DNA of 6,534 nucleotides, from the NCBI GenBank assembly GCA_002480935.1, contig DLDC01000129.1, positions 1 to 6,534 on the forward strand, given 5' to 3'. The notes beneath the pieces are model-generated. The model saw only the letters and a list, made by a program, of their open reading frames with translations, had not been told where the DNA came from and did no database searches. Shown one piece after another: positions 1 to 6,534 of the stretch (within the stretch, counting starts at the first letter, position 1; the number at the start of each line of letters is the position of its first letter). Source of the stretch: Prevotella sp. UBA7782. Lineage in GTDB: Bacteria > Bacteroidota > Bacteroidia > Bacteroidales > Bacteroidaceae. Made by a program: the position numbers and the translations under genes.

Positions 1-327
1 GCTGAGATGACCATCTTCGTAGGCTCGTTTGAGAATGCCGATACGTTCCATCGTGTGGCCACCATCATTGCTTGTACCTCGATTGTCATCACGGCAGTGT
101 ATATCCTTCGTGTGGTGGGCAAGATTCTTTATCAGAAGGTGCCCAATGCCAAGCTCCTTGAGCTGCACGATGCCACCTGGGACGAGCGTCTTGCCGTTGG
201 CGGACTCATCTTCTGCGTGGCAGGACTGGGCCTTATGCCTATTTTCTTTCAGAACATTATTTATAATGCAGTGGGCCCGATATTCAGCCATATCATCCCC
301 TTTGCAGGTAATTTGACCAACTTATAA
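1..327 (+). CDS. nuoM: NADH-quinone oxidoreductase subunit M, C-terminal fragment (5' end outside window)
   Basis: This is the last 108 residues of NuoM, one of the antiporter-like membrane subunits of respiratory complex I, which carries part of the proton path in the cytoplasmic membrane. The reading frame is open to the left edge, so the Met at base 7 is internal and not the start. The visible part begins AEMTIFVGSF, which resembles the FxGSF stretch near the NuoM C-terminus. Two hydrophobic segments follow, at roughly bases 60-130 and 195-260, separated by a polar loop containing LLELHDATWDERL, as in the last helices of NuoM. The identification rests on this C-terminal pattern and above all on nuoN lying 11 nt downstream in the same direction, the usual nuoM-nuoN order. 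No defect is visible in the part present. Confidence 0.88.
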   Translation, partial: AEMTIFVGSFENADTFHRVATIIACTSIVITAVYILRVVGKILYQKVPNAKLLELHDATWDERLAVGGLIFCVAGLGLMPIFFQNIIYNAVGPIFSHIIPFAGNLTNL

Positions 328-338
328 GCTATAGCGAA

Positions 339-1799
339 ATGAATTACAGTGATTTCTTAAAAATGATTCCGGAGGCCACACTCCTGGCTATTCTGCTTGT
401 TTTCTTCGTTGCTGATTTCGTATCTGCACGGCAGGCTGATCGCAAGTGGTTCAATCCGCTGGCTTGTATTCTTTTGTTTGCACAGACCATCCTTTGTCTG
501 CTTCCCTTAGGAGGCACCGAAGCTTTTGGCGGAATGTATCAAACAACGCCCGCTACCCACGCCATGAAGGCCATCCTCACGCTGGGTACGCTCATCGTAT
601 TCATCATGAGCCGTGCTTGGGTAACCTCTGATAAGGTGCGCCGTATGGAAGGTGAGTATTACATGCTCATCGTTTCAACGCTCTTGGGTATGTATGCCAT
701 GATGAGCGCAGGCCACTTCCTCATGTTCTTCCTGGGCCTCGAGATGGCCAGCGTGCCCCTTGCTACGCTTGTGGCATTCGACCTTTATCGCAAGAACTCT
801 GCCGAGGGAGCTGCCAAATTCATCCTAACAGCCACCTTCTCCAGCGGTGTTATGCTCTATGGCATAAGCTTTATCTATGGCGCTTGCGGCACGCTCTACT
901 TCGCAGACGTAGCAGCTAAGCTCGCGGCATCACCTCTTGCCATCATGGGCATGGTGTTCTTCTTCAGTGGCTTGGCCTTCAAGATTTCTCTTGTACCGTT
1001 CCATTTCTGGACGGCCGACACCTATCAGGGAGCTCCTACACCCGTCACGGGCTATCTGTCTGTAGTGTCTAAGGGAGCCGCTGCCTTCACCCTGTGCACT
1101 ATTCTCATTCATGTGTTCGCCTCAATGGTAGCCTATTGGCAGGTGATGCTCATGATTATCGTTGTGCTCACCATCACCGTAGCCAACCTCTTTGCCATCC
1201 GTCAGAGCGAGTTGAAGCGCTTCATGGCCTTCAGCTCCATCTCTCAGGCCGGCTACATCGTGCTTGCCATCCTCGGCGACTCTGCCATCAGTCTGGCCTC
1301 GCTCAGCTATTACATCCTGGTATATGTGGTGGCCAACATGGCCGTATTCAGCATTATATCGGTTGTTGAGCAGAACAATGGCGGCAAGACAGATATAGAC
1401 GACTATAACGGATTCTATAAGACAAATCCCCGTCTGAGCTTCCTGATGACGCTGGCACTCTTCTCTTTGGGCGGCATACCACCCTTTGCCGGAATGTTCT
1501 CCAAGTTCTTCGTGTTCATGGCAGGCGTTCACGGAGCCGACGTAACCACCCATCTGGGTGGCTGGGCTTATGCTGTGGTGTTCATTGCATTGGTTAATAC
1601 GGTCATCAGCTTATACTATTATCTCAAGATAGTTAAGGCTATGTACATCAAGCGCAATGACAATCCGCTGCCCACATTCACCAGCGACTGCGGCACCAAG
1701 TTTGCTTTGGCACTCTGCACAACGGGCGTTCTGCTCTTTGGTATATGCAGTGGCGTCTACGATTGGATTGCTCAGGCTTGCAATTTCATACAGATGTAA
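339..1799 (+). CDS. nuoN: NADH-quinone oxidoreductase subunit N
   Basis: NuoN is an antiporter-like proton-translocating membrane subunit of complex I. The 486-aa length is almost the same as E. coli NuoN (about 485), and the protein is hydrophobic throughout, consistent with about 14 helices. The key charged residues of the proton channel are all present: Glu135 in FLGLEMASVP, Lys215 in GLAFKISLVPFHFW, Lys245 in SVVSKGAAAF and Lys389 in FAGMFSKFF. By alignment from memory these match E. coli Glu133, Lys217, Lys247 and Lys395. The family signatures TADTYQGAPTPV (225-236) and SSISQAGYI (299-307) are intact. The ATG at 339 is 11 nt after the nuoM stop and gives an N-terminus of family length. 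It has no clear Shine-Dalgarno, which is normal for Bacteroidetes, and translation is probably coupled to nuoM. A hairpin terminator follows, so this is probably the last gene of its operon. Confidence 0.97.
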   Translation: MNYSDFLKMIPEATLLAILLVFFVADFVSARQADRKWFNPLACILLFAQTILCLLPLGGTEAFGGMYQTTPATHAMKAILTLGTLIVFIMSRAWVTSDKVRRMEGEYYMLIVSTLLGMYAMMSAGHFLMFFLGLEMASVPLATLVAFDLYRKNSAEGAAKFILTATFSSGVMLYGISFIYGACGTLYFADVAAKLAASPLAIMGMVFFFSGLAFKISLVPFHFWTADTYQGAPTPVTGYLSVVSKGAAAFTLCTILIHVFASMVAYWQVMLMIIVVLTITVANLFAIRQSELKRFMAFSSISQAGYIVLAILGDSAISLASLSYYILVYVVANMAVFSIISVVEQNNGGKTDIDDYNGFYKTNPRLSFLMTLALFSLGGIPPFAGMFSKFFVFMAGVHGADVTTHLGGWAYAVVFIALVNTVISLYYYLKIVKAMYIKRNDNPLPTFTSDCGTKFALALCTTGVLLFGICSGVYDWIAQACNFIQM

Positions 1800-1826
1800 G
1801 GTCATAGACTTTTTATTTCAATATTC

Positions 1827-1861
1827 AGCTCCGGTAGGCTTAGTGCTTGTCGGAGCTTTTT
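1827..1861 (+). terminator. Intrinsic terminator after nuoN
   Basis: AGCTCCG at 1827-1833 pairs perfectly with CGGAGCT at 1851-1857. The stem can continue inward through GU wobbles and AGGC/GCTT to about 13 bp, closing on the 5-nt loop TTAGT at 1840-1844. A run of five T (1857-1861) sits at the 3' foot. It lies 28 nt after the nuoN stop and before the next promoter, so it fits the end of the nuo transcript. The T-run is short but the structure is otherwise typical. Confidence 0.85.
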
Positions 1862-1918
1862 AATTATTCATACTTATGCACTGAATGCGATATTATTTTA
1901 CTAAAAACAACTTGTGTC

Positions 1919-1949
1919 TTTGTAATTTAAAATTAAATAATTATCTTTG
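1919..1949 (+). promoter_or_regulatory. Bacteroidetes-type sigma promoter for the GH2 gene
   Basis: TATCTTTG at 1942-1949 is an exact match to the Bacteroidetes -7 consensus TAnnTTTG. TTTG at 1919-1922 lies 19 nt upstream and matches the -33 element at its usual spacing. Transcription would start near base 1955, leaving an untranslated leader of about 60 nt before the ATG at 2016. The spacer is AT-only. It is the only promoter of this quality I found in the 1800-2015 gap. It lies downstream of the nuoN terminator, so the GH2 gene is probably transcribed independently of nuo. Confidence 0.8.
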
Positions 1950-2015
1950 TAGCCTAAACATACTATTGCAACGAGATCTATTCACGAACCTATTAAAAAC
2001 CATTTTATAAAGGCA

Positions 2016-5000
2016 ATGAAAAGCTTTAAACTAAGAAAAAGACTTCTTTCCTTGGCTTCCGCGAAAGTAAGCAGAGGAACATTCATCGTTTTCGCCATGC
2101 TTTTGAGTGTTTATAAGGCTTCGGCAAGGCAGACTTACAACTTCAATTCTGATTGGATAATAGACAAAACGGGCAAGGCCGTTACCCTTCCTCATGCCTG
2201 GAATGAGGATGATGCCTTCCGCCTGAGCACGTATGACATGAAGACCGCCGTGGTGTGGTATCGCAAGAAGTTCCGTCTGCCGGCCCAGACAGCGGGCAAG
2301 CGTGTCTTCATTGAGTTTGAGGGAGCGCGCCAACTGGCCGATGTGTGGCTCAACGGTCATCACGTGGGCAAGAGCGAAAACGGTGTCATGGCCTTCGGCT
2401 TCGACCTTACGCCTTATCTCAAGAAGGGCGATAACCTCATCGAAGTAAAGACAGACAACCACTGGGACTATAAGGAAGCCTCCACAGGAAGCACTTTTCA
2501 GTGGATGTCAAAGCCTTTTTACGTCAACTACGGCGGCCTGACGAAGAACGTTTGGCTGCATGTCACAGATCAGATATACCAGACCTTGCCCTTGTTCAGC
2601 AACCTTGGCACCACCGGTACGTATATCTACGGCTACGACTACGATGTTCCGACGGGCACAGCCACCCTGCATGCTGAGAGCGAGGTGCGCAACGAGACGG
2701 ATAAAGATGCCGTCATGGGCTATGCCGTCACGGTGATAGACAACGACGGTCAGCAGGTTGCGCAGTTCAAAGGGCAGCGTGTGACCGTGCCGGCACATGG
2801 CTCTGCCACGCTGCAAGCCGAGAAGCGCGTGAGCGGGCTGCACCTCTGGAGCTGGGGCTATGGCTATTTATATACCGTTAAAACCACCATTACCGATGCC
2901 AATGGCATGCCCCACGATGAGGTGAGCACCAAGACGGGCTTCCGTAAGACTGAGTTCAAGCACGGCATGATATACCTCAACGACCGTGTCATCATGGTGC
3001 ATGGCTACGCGCAGCGCTCCACTAACGAGTGGCCGGGCGTGGGACAGAGCGTGCCCGCATGGCTTAGCGACTATAGCAACAACCTGTGTGTGCAGTCAGG
3101 TGGCAACCTTGTGCGCTGGATGCACGTCACTCCGTGGAAGCAGGATGTGGAGTCTTGCGACAGGGTAGGCCTCATAGAGGCTATGCCGGCGGGCGATGCC
3201 GAGCACGATGCCACGGGCAGACAGTGGGAACAGCGCGTAGAGCTGATGCGCGATGCCATCATCTATAACCGCAACAATCCCAGCATTCTGTTTTATGAGT
3301 GCGGCAATCAGCGCATCACAACACAGCACATGCGACAGATGAAGAGCATTCGCAACGAGTACGACCCCTTCGGCGGACGCGCCATAGGCTCGCGTGAGAT
3401 GCTCGACCAGCCCGAAGCTGAGTATGGAGGCGAGATGCTTTACGTCAATAAGAGCGACGACAAGCCCATGTGGATGATGGAGTATTGCCGCGACGAGGCC
3501 CTCCGCTGGTATTGGAACTCATGGAGCTACCCCTACCATCAGGAAGGTGACGGCCCGCTCTACCGCAATGCGTCGGCCGCTTCTTACAATCATAACAACG
3601 ATGAGTTTGTCGTTGAGCAGGTAAGACGCTGGTATGACTACTGGCTGGAGCGCCCCGGCACGGGAACGAAGGTAAACAGTGGCGGAGCGAAAATAGTGTT
3701 CAGCGACACGCAGAGCCATGGCCGTTCGGCCGACAACTATCGCGTGAGCGGCTTCGTAGACCCCATGCGCGTGCCCAAGGATGCCTTCTATGCGGCTCAG
3801 GTGATGTGGAACGGTTGGGTAGATGATCTCAAACCGGCCACTTATATCGTGGGGCATTGGAATTATGACAAGGGCTTCAAAGTGCCCTCTGTATATGTTG
3901 TGAGCAATGGCGATAGCGTTGTGCTCTATCAAAGCGGCAAGGCCATACAGCCCACTTCGCACGATTATCACTTCCTCTATACCTTCAAGAATGTTGCTTA
4001 TGAAGATTCCACCCTCCTGGCCATATCCTATGACAAGGACGGAAAGGAACTCTCACGTTATCAACTGCACACAGCCGGCCGCCCCGACCATCTCAAGCTC
4101 ACCCCCATACAGAACCCCACGGGCTGGAAGGCTGACGGAAACGACGTGGCCCTGGTGCAGGTAGAGGTGGTTGATAAGGCCGGAAGGCGATGCCCTCTAG
4201 ACAATAGGCTGATTAAATTCACAGTAGGCGGACCTGCCGAATATCGTGGCGGCATAGCCAAAACGCGCGGCTTGGGCTCGCAGGCCAATCAGGCAGCGCT
4301 CAATTCCAAGTCGGCAGCCGATGCCGGAAAGTCGGCAGTGCTGGCCGATAAGACCGTAGCCACGCTCAATCATGTGCTTTGCGACACGTTGCCCGTAGAA
4401 TGTGGCATCACGCGTGTCATGCTCCGCTCTCGCACAAAGGCCGGCACAGTTAAGATTACAGCCCGTGCAAAGGGCATGGCCGATGCCATCTTAAGCCTTA
4501 CTACCCATGCGGTAGACGTGAACGACGGCCTGTCTACCTATATGCCCTCCGACGGATTGAAGTGCGTCTTGAGCCGTGGCGAAACACCGCGTACGCCCTC
4601 GTTTACGCCCTCGCGCAAGGAAATAGCCATCATCAAGGCCGTGGCAGGAAGCGGAAACGATGTGTGCCAGAGCTTCGATACGTACGAAAACACCGACTGG
4701 ACCAGCTCGCCGCAGTTGGACAGTGCCTGGGTTACCTATACGTTAAGCGAGAAGACACGCATCGACGACATCTGTCTGAAGATGAAAAACTTCCGTGCCA
4801 CATCTTATCCCATAGAGGTTTATGCCGGCAATCAGCTGGTGTGGCGAGGCGTAACGCCCAAGGCCATCACCTTTACGCACATTCCTTTGGTCAACGCACC
4901 CGTCACCGACACCTACACCATTCGCCTTGCTGCACCGTCGTCTACCAAGGATGCCTTTGGCGCAGTGAAGGAACTGGATGGCCGAAACGATGAGCAGATA

Positions 5001-5060
5001 AGCCGCGAGAGTCGGTCGTTGAAGATCATTGAGATAGAATTTCTGAAGGATTTGAAGTAG
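2016..5060 (+). CDS. Exported glycoside hydrolase family 2 protein (beta-galactosidase-like, substrate unknown)
   Basis: This is a 1014-aa GH2-type enzyme, expected to cleave beta-linked sugars in the periplasm or at the cell surface. A basic N-region (1-20), a hydrophobic core (about 22-33) and an ASA-R junction near residue 38 suggest a type I signal peptide; no lipobox cysteine is seen. Domains in order are: sugar-binding jelly roll (about 40-185, with WYRKKF and DVWLNGHHVG), Ig-like (about 215-310), TIM barrel (about 315-590), DUF4982-like (about 608-690, VYVVSNGDSVVLYQSGKAI), GH2 C5-like Ig domain (about 690-830), and a discoidin-like beta domain (about 885-1010). Glu489 in WMMEYCRDE is the likely nucleophile. 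The acid/base site is unusual: FYECGNQ (426-432) replaces the common GNE, so Glu428 would have to serve or the canonical residue is absent. About 38 extra residues (751-788) seem to interrupt the C5 domain. No SusC/SusD partner is in view. The exact sugar cannot be told; 'beta-galactosidase' is only the default family name. The start is supported by the signal peptide, the upstream promoter and AAGG just before the ATG. Confidence 0.9.
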   Translation: MKSFKLRKRLLSLASAKVSRGTFIVFAMLLSVYKASARQTYNFNSDWIIDKTGKAVTLPHAWNEDDAFRLSTYDMKTAVVWYRKKFRLPAQTAGKRVFIEFEGARQLADVWLNGHHVGKSENGVMAFGFDLTPYLKKGDNLIEVKTDNHWDYKEASTGSTFQWMSKPFYVNYGGLTKNVWLHVTDQIYQTLPLFSNLGTTGTYIYGYDYDVPTGTATLHAESEVRNETDKDAVMGYAVTVIDNDGQQVAQFKGQRVTVPAHGSATLQAEKRVSGLHLWSWGYGYLYTVKTTITDANGMPHDEVSTKTGFRKTEFKHGMIYLNDRVIMVHGYAQRSTNEWPGVGQSVPAWLSDYSNNLCVQSGGNLVRWMHVTPWKQDVESCDRVGLIEAMPAGDAEHDATGRQWEQRVELMRDAIIYNRNNPSILFYECGNQRITTQHMRQMKSIRNEYDPFGGRAIGSREMLDQPEAEYGGEMLYVNKSDDKPMWMMEYCRDEALRWYWNSWSYPYHQEGDGPLYRNASAASYNHNNDEFVVEQVRRWYDYWLERPGTGTKVNSGGAKIVFSDTQSHGRSADNYRVSGFVDPMRVPKDAFYAAQVMWNGWVDDLKPATYIVGHWNYDKGFKVPSVYVVSNGDSVVLYQSGKAIQPTSHDYHFLYTFKNVAYEDSTLLAISYDKDGKELSRYQLHTAGRPDHLKLTPIQNPTGWKADGNDVALVQVEVVDKAGRRCPLDNRLIKFTVGGPAEYRGGIAKTRGLGSQANQAALNSKSAADAGKSAVLADKTVATLNHVLCDTLPVECGITRVMLRSRTKAGTVKITARAKGMADAILSLTTHAVDVNDGLSTYMPSDGLKCVLSRGETPRTPSFTPSRKEIAIIKAVAGSGNDVCQSFDTYENTDWTSSPQLDSAWVTYTLSEKTRIDDICLKMKNFRATSYPIEVYAGNQLVWRGVTPKAITFTHIPLVNAPVTDTYTIRLAAPSSTKDAFGAVKELDGRNDEQISRESRSLKIIEIEFLKDLK
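4308..4349 (+). repeat. In-frame 21-bp imperfect tandem duplication inside the GH2 gene
   Basis: Two adjacent 21-bp units (4308-4328 and 4329-4349) share the exact first ten bases AAGTCGGCAG and 14 of 21 positions overall. They encode KSAADAG followed by KSAVLAD. The period is a multiple of three, so the frame is kept. The repeat sits in an Ala/Ser/Lys-rich stretch that looks inserted into the C5-like domain. With two diverged copies, chance similarity cannot be excluded. Confidence 0.5.
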
Positions 5061-5083
5061 TTGTACTTCTCATTCTATATATT

Positions 5084-5120
5084 CAAGCGGGACATTAGGA
5101 TAATCCTGATGCCCCGCTTG
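5084..5120. terminator. Strong palindrome between convergent genes, possible bidirectional terminator
   Basis: CAAGCGGG (5084-5091) pairs with CCCGCTTG (5113-5120). Inside it, CATTAGGA (5093-5100) pairs with TCCTGATG (5104-5111), closing on a TAA loop. One A-C mismatch (5092/5112) separates the two blocks, and the second block has one T-G pair, so the stem totals 16 paired positions around one mismatch. It begins 24 nt after the GH2 stop, between two genes pointing toward each other, which favours a transcript-end or mRNA-stabilising role. Neither strand has a T-run directly after the stem, so it is not a textbook intrinsic terminator. Confidence 0.6.
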
Positions 5121-5137
5121 CATGTCGTAGGTGGGCG

Positions 5138-5176
5138 AAAAACTGCTATATGGCAAAAAGCAGAGGGCCTTTTGCC
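5138..5176 (-). terminator. Candidate terminator for the minus-strand aminopeptidase gene (overlapping hairpins)
   Basis: Read on the minus strand, GGCAAAA (5176-5170) can pair with TTTTGCC (5158-5152), a 7-bp stem with an 11-nt loop. Alternatively CTGCT (5163-5159) pairs with AGCAG (5147-5143), a 5-bp stem followed immediately by five T (5142-5138). The two pairings overlap and exclude each other. The second has the right geometry for an intrinsic terminator but a weak stem. The region starts 27 nt beyond the aminopeptidase stop codon. A further small hairpin, ATACC-GAAA-GGTAT (5199-5186), lies between them. Confidence 0.4.
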
Positions 5177-5202
5177 CCAGACCTTATACCTTTCGGTATG
5201 GC

Positions 5203-6534
5203 TTACTCTATGGCTCTGCATGCCCGTTGCAGCCAGATGCCTTCATCATCAGACAGCAATGGCAACAGCTTCTGATACACCTTGGCGTGATAATCATTCA
5301 GCCAAGCCTTCTCTTCTTGCGTCAGCATGTCGCTGATGATGGGCTCTGTGTCGATGGGACAGAGGGTGAGCGGGCGGAATTGCAAGAATTTGCCAAACTC
5401 TGTTTGCATATAGGGCTCCGTGATGAGCGTGTTCTCTATGCGGCAGCCAAAGCGTCCGGGCAGGTAGATGCCCGGCTCGTCGGTCACCGTCATGCCGCTT
5501 CTCAGGGGTGCCGGCTTCCATTCCATGCGTATCTGGTGCGGCCCTTCATGCACGTTAAGGTACGATCCCACGCCGTGTCCCGTGCCGTGCAGATAGTTAA
5601 GTCCCTCGCGCCACATGTCCTTACGCGCCATGATGTCGAGCTGCGTGCCGCTTGCTCCGTCCGGAAACTTACACATTTCCAGCTGTATGTGCCCCTTCAG
5701 CACAAGCGTGTAGATGCGTTTCTCCTCCTGGGTGAGTGGTCCCAGGGCTATGGTGCGCGTGATGTCGGTTGTGCCGTCGGCATAATGTGCCCCGCTGTCT
5801 AGCAGCAACAGCCCTCTTGGTTCTAGCCGGGCGTCGGTTGCGGGCGTGGCTTCGTAGTGCACAATGGCCCCATGAGGGCCGTAGCCCGCTATGGTGTCGA
5901 ACGACAGCCCACGGTATAGCGGCTGCTCAGATCGCAGCTTCGTGAGCTTCGCCGTTACCGAGAGCTCCGTCTGTGTGCCAGCTTCCACGGCAGGCTTCAG
6001 CCATTTCAGAAACTTCACCATGGCCACTCCGTCGCGCAGCATAGCGTCGTCAAAGCCCTTTATCTCAGCCTTGTTCTTCACCGCTTTCATCTCAGGCACG
6101 GGCGATGTTTGCCACACTATCTCCTTGGCTTGTACGGCCTTGGCCAGTGAGTAGCTGGTTTCGTCGCCGTCGAGCAATATGTTATACTCTTCATAATGCC
6201 TGAGCGCACGGGCTACATCGTCGTAAGGTTTCACTCTTACCTCCATATTTTCCAGGTAGGAGAGCACCTGTGCCGAAAGCTTGTTGGGGTTGACAAACAG
6301 CGTGGCTTGATGCTCCGTCACCAGCAGATAGGCCACAAACACGGGGTTGCAATGCACGTCGCTGCCTCGCAGGTTCAGCAGCCAAGCCACGTCATCCAGC
6401 GCAGATACCAGCATGCCACACGCGTGTCGCTGCCAAAGCTCATTACGCAAGCGGCGCAGTTTGCTTGTAGCATCCTCGCCGGCATAGCGCAGCGGGTGCG
6501 TCACCACACTGCCGAGCGGAAGTGGCGGGCGGTC
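5203..6534 (-). CDS. pepP: Xaa-Pro aminopeptidase (M24B), C-terminal part; N-terminus outside window
   Basis: The gene encodes a metallopeptidase that removes the N-terminal residue from peptides whose second residue is proline, probably in the cytoplasm since no signal is visible. The 443 visible codons cover the middle domain (LRGSDVHCNPVF, ALDDVAWLLNL) and the complete pita-bread catalytic domain. All five metal ligands are present: Asp in LLLDSGAHY (codon 5797-5799), Asp in GTTDITRT (5764-5766), His in GTGHGVGS (5575-5577), Glu in TDEPGIYLP (5476-5478) and Glu in CRIENTLIT (5434-5436). The conserved second histidine of LNVHEGP is also there. The frame stays open to the right edge, through DRPPLPLGS and then a GTG at 6507. 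That GTG is an internal valine codon, not the start, because the match to the long three-domain aminopeptidase P form continues upstream. Roughly 150 N-terminal residues are probably missing. The gene converges on the GH2 gene and is not co-transcribed with it. Confidence 0.95.
   Translation of the reverse strand, partial: DRPPLPLGSVVTHPLRYAGEDATSKLRRLRNELWQRHACGMLVSALDDVAWLLNLRGSDVHCNPVFVAYLLVTEHQATLFVNPNKLSAQVLSYLENMEVRVKPYDDVARALRHYEEYNILLDGDETSYSLAKAVQAKEIVWQTSPVPEMKAVKNKAEIKGFDDAMLRDGVAMVKFLKWLKPAVEAGTQTELSVTAKLTKLRSEQPLYRGLSFDTIAGYGPHGAIVHYEATPATDARLEPRGLLLLDSGAHYADGTTDITRTIALGPLTQEEKRIYTLVLKGHIQLEMCKFPDGASGTQLDIMARKDMWREGLNYLHGTGHGVGSYLNVHEGPHQIRMEWKPAPLRSGMTVTDEPGIYLPGRFGCRIENTLITEPYMQTEFGKFLQFRPLTLCPIDTEPIISDMLTQEEKAWLNDYHAKVYQKLLPLLSDDEGIWLQRACRAIE

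Noticed and set aside
1122..1553. 143-codon open frame on the minus strand opposite nuoN
   Set aside because: It lies wholly inside nuoN, whose conserved residues are intact. The predicted protein has no recognisable motif and is rich in His and Glu, as expected for an antisense shadow of a membrane-protein gene.
1923..1935. Perfect 13-nt dyad TAATTTAAAATTA between the -33 and -7 elements, a possible operator
   Set aside because: It is made only of A and T in a very AT-rich spacer, where such dyads arise easily by chance, and no regulator gene is nearby.
3519..3971. 150-codon open frame on the minus strand opposite the GH2 gene
   Set aside because: It overlaps the GH2 catalytic and DUF4982-like regions completely, has no promoter or family pattern, and is best explained as a shadow frame.
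4562..4993. 143-codon plus-strand frame overlapping the 3' part of the GH2 gene, considered as a sign of a frameshift
   Set aside because: The main frame continues without a break through a discoidin-like domain to a natural stop, and the alternative frame has no domain-like pattern.
5061..5336. 91-codon plus-strand frame just after the GH2 stop, as a possible small gene
   Set aside because: Its beginning spans the 5084-5120 palindrome and its end is antisense to the aminopeptidase gene. No ribosome site or recognisable protein pattern supports it.
5131..5802. 223-codon open frame on the plus strand opposite the aminopeptidase gene
   Set aside because: Most of it is antisense to the catalytic domain carrying all M24B metal ligands. 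It has no clear domain, and it runs through the convergent terminator region.
1..6534. Mobile element, CRISPR array, tRNA, rRNA or defence system
   Set aside because: No transposase or integrase coding pattern, spaced direct repeats, or tRNA-like cloverleaf was seen. Apart from two short intergenic gaps, the window is filled by four ordinary genes.

Overview
The window looks like chromosomal DNA from a member of the Bacteroidales, most likely Prevotella or a close relative. Three things point there. The intergenic promoter matches the Bacteroidetes consensus (TTTG, 19-nt spacer, TAnnTTTG). The genes lack strong Shine-Dalgarno sites. The three protein families present (H+-translocating NuoM/NuoN, a multidomain GH2 enzyme with DUF4982-like and C5-like modules, and a long three-domain-type aminopeptidase P) all resemble Bacteroidales homologues. 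The genus is inferred from general resemblance, not from a search.

Layout: (1) 1-1799, plus strand: the 3' end of nuoM and a complete nuoN, 11 nt apart. These are membrane proton-pumping subunits of respiratory complex I and look like the end of a nuo operon, because a 13-bp hairpin with a T-run (1827-1861) follows nuoN. (2) 1800-2015: an AT-rich intergenic region holding that terminator and then a good Bacteroidetes-type promoter (1919-1949). (3) 2016-5060, plus strand: one large exported glycoside hydrolase family 2 protein of 1014 aa, transcribed alone, with no SusC/SusD genes or regulator in view. (4) 5061-5202: a convergent intergenic region with a strong imperfect palindrome (5084-5120) and smaller hairpins that could end transcription from the minus strand. 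(5) 5203-6534, minus strand: the C-terminal part of an M24B Xaa-Pro aminopeptidase whose N-terminus lies beyond the right edge.

The three loci are functionally independent: energy metabolism, glycan breakdown and proline-peptide breakdown. I see no mobile element, CRISPR array, tRNA or rRNA, and no convincing undescribed multi-gene system. The most interesting point is inside the GH2 enzyme. The canonical acid/base Asn-Glu pair reads Asn-Gln, with a Glu four residues upstream, and a short repeat-bearing Ala/Ser/Lys-rich insertion interrupts its C5-like domain.
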